Shown: positions 14,061 through 19,219 of the stretch, in pieces
Position numbering within the stretch: the stretch's first letter is position 1
Layout: each line of letters starts with the position of its first letter
Assembly: GCA_003554685.1 (NCBI GenBank)
Contig: PWHA01000110.1
Coordinates: 1-19,219 of the forward strand
DNA: 19,219 bases
From: Halanaerobiaceae bacterium
GTDB taxonomy: Bacteria > Bacillota > Halanaerobiia > Halanaerobiales > Halarsenatibacteraceae
Reading direction: 5' to 3'
Made by a program: the position numbers and the translations under genes
The notes under the pieces: model-generated
What the model saw: only the letters and a program-made list of their open reading frames with translations
What the model was told of the DNA's origin: nothing
Databases searched by the model: none

Positions 14061-15396
14061 ATTTTTTATCAATTTGCTGGCCATAATAATCCTGTCCCTG
14101 GCAGCAGTAGCCCTGGCGCTTAACTGGAGTCTGGACAGATATTTTTTTGATTATCAGCTGCAGGAAACGGCCCGGGAACTTGATGAATATGAGGATTATC
14201 TTAATAAGCTTTATCAGGAGAATAGAAATCTGACTGAGATCAGGAGTATGGTAGAGGAGTATGCAGCTGCCAATAATCTTATTTATCATCCCTTCCGCCG
14301 GGGCCACGGCAGCATGATGAGAGATATGCACCCGGAAAGCAGGGGGATGGCTCGGATGCAGGCCATGATGGAAGAGGGCTTTGAGCTCTTTGTTGGCGGG
14401 GAAAGTCTGGGCTATTTATCCTGGCCGGAGGAGAATGATGAGTCGCTGCTCGCTGCTGAAATCTCGGCCAGGACAGCTGAATTCAGCCGGGATATTTACG
14501 GGCTTTTGCTTCCTCTGGGGCTGAGCCTGGCTGCCCTGGCAGCTGTATTGAGCTATTATATCAGCAGAAAATTAACCGAGCCTATCCGGAGATTTGCCGG
14601 AGCAGTCAAGGAAATTAGAAGGGGAGACTATCAGGTTGAGATTTCCCGGCAGTACCCCGAAGAGCTGCAGGAACTGTATCTGGAAATAAATGAACTGGGC
14701 AAAAGGTTGAATTATCTGGAGAGAATCCGGAGAGAATCTGCTTCGGATTTGAGCCATGAGCTCAGAACCCCTCTAAACAATATCCTGAATTATTTAATGG
14801 CGGTTGAGGATGGTTATCTGGAAGTAAATGAGGAAATACTGCAGGATCTTCAGGAAGAAATCGACAGGCTGATTGAACTTACCAACAGACTGGATGACCT
14901 TTCTCTGGCTGAAAAGAAAATGTTTAATCTAAAGCAGGAGGATGTTAACCTGCAGGAGTTCTTTGTTCAGATTGACCAGAAATTCTCCCGCCAGGCTGAA
15001 AATAACGGGCTTAGTTTTAAGAGCAGGCTGGCCCTTCCCGAAGACAGTTTTAGGCTGGACCGGGAAGCTCTGGCAATAATTCTGGATAATCTGCTCTCCA
15101 ATGCCATCAAGTACACCGATGCCGGAGGCAGGATAGAATTGACCGCTGGGATAAAGGGAGGAAAGCTTAAGTTTGCCGTGACAGACAGTGGGATAGGAAT
15201 TGAGAAAGAGGAACTTGATTTAATCTTTGAAAGATTTTACCGCACCGATAAATCCCGGAACCGGAAAACCGGGGGAACTGGAATTGGACTGGCAATAACC
15301 CGGGAACTGGTTGAATCTCTCAAGGGCAGGATAGATGTTGAAAGTTCCAGCAGGGGAAGCAGATTTAAGGTTGAAATACCGCTGGAGAAAGGATGA
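14029..15396 (+). CDS. Membrane sensor histidine kinase with Met/His-rich sensing segment
   Basis: This is the partner of the upstream response regulator, 455 residues from ATG 14029. TM1 lies at about 12-32, followed by an extracytoplasmic domain of about 125 residues and TM2 at about 157-178. Then come HAMP (about 179-232), HisKA with phospho-acceptor His243 in SDLSHELRTPLNN, and the ATPase domain. The N-box is NLLSNAIKYTD, and the G-boxes are DSGIGI and GGTGIGLAI. The sensing loop has a striking stretch at 87-114 with H87, H93 and H101 plus seven methionines, as in metal-responsive periplasmic regions, so copper, silver or another soft metal is a possible ligand (inference). The start is uncertain: ATG 14041 is an alternative four codons downstream. 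The gene overlaps the regulator by 32 bases. Confidence 0.94.
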   Translation: MKEQMKSLRSKFFINLLAIIILSLAAVALALNWSLDRYFFDYQLQETARELDEYEDYLNKLYQENRNLTEIRSMVEEYAAANNLIYHPFRRGHGSMMRDMHPESRGMARMQAMMEEGFELFVGGESLGYLSWPEENDESLLAAEISARTAEFSRDIYGLLLPLGLSLAALAAVLSYYISRKLTEPIRRFAGAVKEIRRGDYQVEISRQYPEELQELYLEINELGKRLNYLERIRRESASDLSHELRTPLNNILNYLMAVEDGYLEVNEEILQDLQEEIDRLIELTNRLDDLSLAEKKMFNLKQEDVNLQEFFVQIDQKFSRQAENNGLSFKSRLALPEDSFRLDREALAIILDNLLSNAIKYTDAGGRIELTAGIKGGKLKFAVTDSGIGIEKEELDLIFERFYRTDKSRNRKTGGTGIGLAITRELVESLKGRIDVESSSRGSRFKVEIPLEKG

Positions 15397-15413
15397 AATA
15401 GAAAGGATGAAAT
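15387..15413. repeat. Perfect 13-nt tandem duplication at the kinase/GGT junction
   Basis: GAAAGGATGAAAT occurs at 15387-15399 and again at 15401-15413, a 14-nt period. The first copy contains the histidine kinase stop codon (TGA, 15394-15396). The second supplies the AAAGGA ribosome-binding site of the following gene. The duplication therefore appears to have separated two genes that may once have overlapped or abutted. Confidence 0.7.
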
Positions 15414-15414
15414 C

Positions 15415-17058
15415 ATGGATTTTAATTTTAACCGCTATAAGTTTAAATCTGAAAGAAAGCTAATCATGGCAGGGCGGGGGGCGGTAGCTGCCAGCCAGCC
15501 TCTGGCGGCAGAGGCCGGGCTCTCAATGCTGAAAGAAGGAGGAAATGCCTTCGATGCTGCCCTGGCTGCTGCTGCAGTTTTAACAGTTGTAGAACCAACC
15601 TCTAACGGCCTGGGGGGAGACTGCTTTGCCCTCTTTAAAGCTGATGATAAAATCAGGGGTCTGAACGCCAGCGGTTATCTGCCGGAAAATTTCACCCTGG
15701 AGAAGCAGAGTAAAGCTGCTTCGGCTGATTCGAGAGGGCAAAAAACAGCTGAAGCTGACCGGCTTGATCCCTACAGCTGGCAGGCGGTGACGGTGCCGGG
15801 TCAGCTGGCAGGCTGGCAGCATCTCCGTGATAATTACGGCAGCCTGGACTGGGATACAATCCTGAGACCGGCCTGGTATTATGCCAGTAAGGGTTTTCCG
15901 GTATCCCCGGTGGTATCTGCTAACTGGGAGCGGGCCCTGGAAAGTTACAAGGCTGAACTTTCAGGTGAATTCAGAGAGAATTTTCTGGAAAGTTTTTCGC
16001 TTAGGGGCCGGGCTCCCCGGCCGGGAGAAATCTGGGGGTCTCCCCGGCAGGCTGAGACCTTCAGGCGCCTGCGTCAGGCTGGAGTGGAGGATTTTTACCG
16101 GGGTCAGCTGGCGGAAAGAATCGCTGATTTTGCAGAAAGAACAGGAGGATATCTAAATTTCAGTGACCTGGCTGGTTATCAGCCAAGGGAGGTTGAGCCT
16201 TTAAAAATTGAGTATCGAGGTCATGAAATCTTCGAACTTCCTCCCAATGGCCAGGGTTTGATAGCCCTGCAGGCCTTAAAAATTCTGGAGGGATTTGAGT
16301 TTGCCTATCCTGGCAGCGGGGAAGAACTGCATGTCAGAATTGAGGCCCTAAAGCTGGCCTTTGCTGATGGCAGGGAACACATCGGAGATCCGGAAAATTT
16401 GATGGTTAGACCGGAAATCTTGCTGGAGGAGGAATATTTGAAGCAGCGCCGGCAGGAAATCAGGGAAGAGGCCCGGATATTTCAGCCTGGGGAGATAGAC
16501 CGCAGCGGAACAGTTTATCTGGCTGCTGCCGATGACCGGGGCAATCTGGTTTCTTTTATCCAGAGTAATTATACCGGATTTGGCTCCGGGATCGTGGTGC
16601 CGGAAACAGGTATTTCTCTGCATAACAGAGGTTATAACTTTGTTCTGGACCGGGAGTCTGTCAATTATCCTGAAGCAGGTAAAAGACCCTACCATACCAT
16701 TATTCCGGGCTTTTACCGCAAGCAGGGTGAATATCTCGGTCCCTTTGGTGTGATGGGGGGATTCATGCAGCCCCAGGGTCACCTTCAGGTAATACAGAAT
16801 ATGGTGGATTACGGCTGTAATCCCCAGGAGGCTCTGGATGCCCCCCGCTGGCGCTGGCAGCAGGGAAAGCAGGTGGTGCTGGAGGCCGGTTTTCCGGAAT
16901 ATCTGGCCGGAGAACTGGAAAGGCGGGGCCATGAGATAGAGATCAGCACCCGGGCTGGAGGCTTTGGCCGGGGACAGATAATACTTCAGGATCTTGAAAA
17001 CGGAGCACTGCTGGCTGCTGTTGAGCCCAGAGCTGACAGTCAGGCAGCTGTATATTAG
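15415..17058 (+). CDS. Gamma-glutamyltransferase family protein (YwrD-like, cytoplasmic)
   Basis: N-terminal nucleophile hydrolases of this family cleave gamma-glutamyl amides such as glutathione, or related acyl amides, after self-cleavage into two subunits. The 547-residue precursor starts with ASQPLAAEAGLSMLKEGGNAFDAALA and PTSNGLGGDCF in the large subunit. The small subunit should begin at Thr366 in SGTVYLAAADDRGN, seven residues before Asp373, matching the spacing of the E. coli Thr391 site. SNYTGFGSGIVVPETGISLHNRGYNF and GGFMQPQGHLQ complete the active-site elements. Unlike classical secreted Ggt there is no signal peptide, as in Bacillus YwrD, so it should act in the cytoplasm. It follows the histidine kinase after 18 bases and appears co-transcribed with it. 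The substrate could be a gamma-glutamyl metabolite; family is sure, activity is not. Confidence 0.93.
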   Translation: MDFNFNRYKFKSERKLIMAGRGAVAASQPLAAEAGLSMLKEGGNAFDAALAAAAVLTVVEPTSNGLGGDCFALFKADDKIRGLNASGYLPENFTLEKQSKAASADSRGQKTAEADRLDPYSWQAVTVPGQLAGWQHLRDNYGSLDWDTILRPAWYYASKGFPVSPVVSANWERALESYKAELSGEFRENFLESFSLRGRAPRPGEIWGSPRQAETFRRLRQAGVEDFYRGQLAERIADFAERTGGYLNFSDLAGYQPREVEPLKIEYRGHEIFELPPNGQGLIALQALKILEGFEFAYPGSGEELHVRIEALKLAFADGREHIGDPENLMVRPEILLEEEYLKQRRQEIREEARIFQPGEIDRSGTVYLAAADDRGNLVSFIQSNYTGFGSGIVVPETGISLHNRGYNFVLDRESVNYPEAGKRPYHTIIPGFYRKQGEYLGPFGVMGGFMQPQGHLQVIQNMVDYGCNPQEALDAPRWRWQQGKQVVLEAGFPEYLAGELERRGHEIEISTRAGGFGRGQIILQDLENGALLAAVEPRADSQAAVY

Positions 17059-17077
17059 TATATTAAAAAGTATATTA
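17050..17077. repeat. Triple GTATATTA repeat at the end of the GGT-like gene
   Basis: GTATATTA occurs three times in 28 bases (17050-17057, 17058-17065 and 17070-17077). The array straddles the stop codon at 17056-17058 and enters the 96-base gap before the next gene. No hairpin or T-run terminator was found in this gap. The repeat may be simple AT-rich slippage DNA. Confidence 0.45.
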
Positions 17078-17104
17078 AAAGCTTTACCAGGGACAAATGA
17101 TTTA

Positions 17105-17132
17105 TTGGGAGTTAATGAGCTGCTGTTAAGAT
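17105..17132 (+). promoter_or_regulatory. Weak candidate promoter for the PDZ-Lon protease gene
   Basis: TTGGGA (17105-17110), a 16-nt spacer and TAAGAT (17127-17132) give an imperfect sigma-70 match about 20 bases upstream of the start codon. Read-through from the two-component/GGT operon is an equally good explanation for expression. Confidence 0.25.
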
Positions 17133-17154
17133 AGTGATTTTTTGAGAGGTAGTG

Positions 17155-18228
17155 ATGGGGATGAGAGAAAGGGATGAAGAAAGCAGAGAAGATTTTCTGA
17201 CAGAAGAGATAAAAGCCGGCAGGGAAACTGCGGGTCCCCGGGTGCCCACCCGCTATAAAATAATTGGGCTTCTGCTGCTGTTATTTGTGGCTGTTAATAT
17301 TATTCCTTCAGGATACTATATTATTGAATCTGCTCCCCCTAAGGCAGTCCAGGAAATTATTGAGGTAGAAGATGGACACCGGGAGGAGGGCTGGGGAGAA
17401 TTTTATCTGACTGCAGTCGGTCAGAGGAGAGCAACCTTCTGGGATCTCGGAATATTTTTTCTCATGCCTGACCGGGAGGAAAGAGAGCTAACACCGGTTG
17501 AGGCCACCATTCCTTCCGAGATGTCGGAGATGGAGTATCTGGAATTCATGTCCCGGCTGATGGAGGATAGTCAGCTGGAAGCTCAGGCAGCAGCCTACCG
17601 GGAAGCAGGTTATGAAGTTGTAATATCCAGTCAGGGAGTTGAAATCGTTCAGGTTATGGAAGAGAGCAAGGCTGTAGATATCCTCAGGCCGGGAGATATA
17701 ATCATAGAGATTGAGGACAGTACAGTTGAGATGCCCTCAGAGGCCCAGCAGGTAATTAGAAGTTTTCCAGCGGGCAGTGAACTCAGACTGAAAATTTTAC
17801 GAAACGGAGAAGAAAGAGAAGTTGAGGTTGTTACCAGAGAATTCGAGGAAGATCCGGAAAGGTCTTCCCTGGGTATATATATAACCTCAGCCGGCCTGGA
17901 CTATGAGATGCCGGAACGGGTAAGTTTTGCACCCAGCAACCTTGTTGGTCCCTCGGCCGGAGTGATGTTTGCCCTGGAGATCTATAATCAGCTGACTGAA
18001 GAGGATATAACCGGAGGTAGAAAGATTGCCGGCAGCGGAACAATTAACTACCGGGGAGACATAGGCCAGGTGGATGGAGTCAGATTGAAATTCCAGTCTG
18101 CTGTTGAACTGGGAGCTGAACTTTTTATTATTTCTGCCGATCTTCCCGGAGATATCGAGCTTTTTAATGATATTGAGATAATTAAAGTGGAATCCTTTAC
18201 TGAACTGCTGAGAAAACTAAAGCTTTAA
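17155..18228 (+). CDS. Membrane-anchored PDZ-Lon (S16 family) protease, YlbL type
   Basis: YlbL-type proteins are membrane-tethered Ser-Lys peptidases with a substrate-binding PDZ domain; in Bacillus, YlbL helps remove a DNA-damage cell-division inhibitor. From ATG 17155 the protein has 357 residues. A charged N-terminus (1-33) is followed by one membrane anchor at about 36-56 and an extracytoplasmic region. A PDZ domain lies at about 150-230, with LRPGDIIIEIED, and a C-terminal Lon catalytic domain at about 240-357. The catalytic Ser267 is in VGPSAGVMFALE and the partner Lys312 in VDGVRLKFQSAVELGAE, matching the Lon dyad spacing. GTG 17152, ATG 17155 and ATG 17161 are all in frame; GAGAGGT at 17144-17150 best fits 17155. 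It is convergent with tmcAL, as ylbL is with ylbM, supporting the family call. Confidence 0.93.
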   Translation: MGMRERDEESREDFLTEEIKAGRETAGPRVPTRYKIIGLLLLLFVAVNIIPSGYYIIESAPPKAVQEIIEVEDGHREEGWGEFYLTAVGQRRATFWDLGIFFLMPDREERELTPVEATIPSEMSEMEYLEFMSRLMEDSQLEAQAAAYREAGYEVVISSQGVEIVQVMEESKAVDILRPGDIIIEIEDSTVEMPSEAQQVIRSFPAGSELRLKILRNGEEREVEVVTREFEEDPERSSLGIYITSAGLDYEMPERVSFAPSNLVGPSAGVMFALEIYNQLTEEDITGGRKIAGSGTINYRGDIGQVDGVRLKFQSAVELGAELFIISADLPGDIELFNDIEIIKVESFTELLRKLKL

Positions 18229-19219
18229 TATTTTATCAGGGACCGGGTGAAATCCTGACCGCTCTGTGCTGTTCTGGAGGCAGGCCGGAGACAGCCGTAA
18301 ATGTCGCTGGCCAGAATCTCCAGACTGAGATGCAGGGTCAGAGGATCCCGGCTTTTGAGATCTGGTTCGGCAATAAAGCTGGCGGGATTGATTATTACCG
18401 GAACCCCGGACTGACAGTCCAGTTCGGCCAGCAGAGATTCCCCCCGACTGCCCAGAGCCAGAACCCTGAGATAGGGCGGGAATTTTGCTGCCAGGTTTTC
18501 CAGCCTGCTGCCGGTAAGCCGGCAAAATGCCTGAATAAAGGCCCGCTGAATTCTGGTACCGGGGTAAGTGGGTGAGGTCAGGGAGTCCAGCAGATTCTGA
18601 TAGGTCTGTTCCTGACGGCGGGCTTTGAGCAGAGAATTTACCAGATCCTGATTCAGGGCCGGTACTTCCAGCAGTTCCTGGCGGGTTGCCCTGATGAGAA
18701 TAAACTTCACCATGTTCTGAAACTTCTCCAGATCAGCAGGTCCCTCTCCTTCTGCTAGAGCCCTCTTTATCATTTTCACGGTGGTTTCCGGTACATATCC
18801 TTTGATTTTAGATAATACTCGGCTGATTTCCTTCTCTTTACTTCCCAAATTTTGATAAATGATATTTCGGATAGCTGTGGCACTGGCAATACTGCCGGTT
18901 TTTGGTTTGTCATCATGATAGCCTGCTTCCCGGCGGGCAATGGTATGGGGGGTAATATTCAGATTATATTTTTTAATTATTTTTAAGTATTCTATTCCCA
19001 GAATATTGTTGGGGCCGGTTATGGTATTTTCCGGACTGATTTTTCCCGGGAGCAGGTCAGCTATGGTCCGGGTTCTGGCCCGGGGGAAGGAATAGCCCTC
19101 TCTTAAATATTTCTGCAGGCCGGACTGGAAGGCCTCAGATTCCTCTGCCAGGAGGCTGGCTATCCTATCAAGAGGTTCGAGCCGGCCGCTTTCACTGCCA
19201 AAAACTATATCGGTGACCA
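18225..19219 (-). CDS. tmcAL: tRNA(Met) cytidine acetate ligase TmcAL, N-terminus beyond window edge
   Basis: TmcAL (YlbM) activates acetate with ATP and acetylates the wobble cytidine C34 of elongator tRNA-Met. About 331 residues of the C-terminal part are present; the frame runs off the right edge, so the HIGH-type motif and the start are outside. Seen in order from the right edge: VTDIVFGSESG, EGYSFPRARTRTIADLLPG, TGPNNILGIEYLKIIKKY, IARREAGYHD, and SIASATAIRN. The last is the nucleotidyltransferase S-x-T-x-I-R motif that binds ATP phosphates. An ATG at 18848 could suggest a shorter gene, but the frame continues unbroken upstream with clear TmcAL motifs, so 18848 is internal. The stop codon (18225-18227) overlaps the stop of the PDZ-Lon gene, so the two genes share a four-base overlap with no terminator between. 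Confidence 0.94.
   Translation of the reverse strand, partial: VTDIVFGSESGRLEPLDRIASLLAEESEAFQSGLQKYLREGYSFPRARTRTIADLLPGKISPENTITGPNNILGIEYLKIIKKYNLNITPHTIARREAGYHDDKPKTGSIASATAIRNIIYQNLGSKEKEISRVLSKIKGYVPETTVKMIKRALAEGEGPADLEKFQNMVKFILIRATRQELLEVPALNQDLVNSLLKARRQEQTYQNLLDSLTSPTYPGTRIQRAFIQAFCRLTGSRLENLAAKFPPYLRVLALGSRGESLLAELDCQSGVPVIINPASFIAEPDLKSRDPLTLHLSLEILASDIYGCLRPASRTAQSGQDFTRSLIKY

Noticed and set aside
4000..16500. Frequent CCCGGG/TCCCGG words as a possible uptake or restriction-related motif
   Set aside because: They fall in coding frames as Ser-Arg, Pro-Gly and Arg-Glu codon pairs, so codon choice explains them without a special role.
16348..16932. 194-codon minus-strand ORF inside the GGT-like gene
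   Set aside because: The sense frame carries all the conserved GGT motifs; the antisense product has no domain-like pattern and reflects codon bias.
18225..18848. A complete minus-strand gene starting at ATG 18848
   Set aside because: The frame continues upstream without a stop to the window edge and carries TmcAL motifs (GPNNILGIEYLK, SATAIR), so this is the 3' part of a longer gene.
1..19219. CRISPR arrays, tRNA or rRNA genes, IS elements, toxin-antitoxin or phage-defence genes
   Set aside because: No spaced repeats, cloverleaf-like sequences, transposase or defence-domain motifs were seen on either strand.

Overview
The window reads as chromosomal DNA of a low-to-mid GC Firmicute. The gene order rpmB / asp23-like / fakA / fakB / recG / rsmD / coaD, and the convergent ylbL-like / tmcAL pair, are Bacillota hallmarks. 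The TRAP binding protein has a cleavable signal peptide without a lipobox cysteine, which suits a diderm with a periplasm. Several proteins are acidic and TRAP transporters are usually Na+-driven, so a halophilic anaerobe of the Halanaerobiales type is a reasonable guess. That placement is inference; no rRNA or marker search was possible.

Layout. (1) 1-1347: the C-terminal 319 residues of a malic enzyme, convergent with rpmB (L28, minus strand) across a strong bidirectional terminator at about 1011-1046. (2) 1348-7885: divergent promoters, then a tightly packed plus-strand housekeeping operon: Asp23-family protein, FakA, an 11-codon micro-ORF, FakB/DegV protein, RecG, RsmD and CoaD. FakA/FakB activate fatty acids as acyl-phosphates, RecG remodels stalled forks, RsmD methylates 16S rRNA and CoaD makes dephospho-CoA. 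(3) 7886-12127: a more AT-rich module with its own near-consensus promoter. It holds a fold-type II PLP ammonia-lyase (threonine/serine dehydratase-like) and a complete three-part TRAP transporter (DctP, DctQ, DctM). A natural reading is import of an organic acid or amino-acid-like solute followed by deamination. The substrate cannot be read from sequence. (4) 12128-17058: a LysR-type regulator, then an OmpR-family response regulator and a histidine kinase with a Met/His-rich extracytoplasmic segment, then a signal-peptide-less gamma-glutamyltransferase-family hydrolase. (5) 17155-19219: a membrane-anchored PDZ-Lon (S16) protease of the YlbL type, tail-to-tail with the 3' part of tmcAL, with overlapping stop codons.

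In Bacillus, rsmD-coaD and ylbL/ylbM lie close together. Here the two blocks are separated by about 9 kb of transport, regulatory and metabolic genes, so regions 3 and 4 look like accessory content inside a conserved neighbourhood. I found no tRNA, rRNA, CRISPR array, transposase or recognisable riboswitch. Several start codons were reassigned from Shine-Dalgarno placement: rpmB (TTG), fakB, the dehydratase (GTG), dctQ (TTG), the response regulator and the PDZ-Lon protease. No wholly new system is evident. The most unusual items are the dehydratase-TRAP module, the Met/His-rich sensor kinase linked to a cytoplasmic GGT-like enzyme, and an L28 with an internal basic Gly/Lys-rich stretch.
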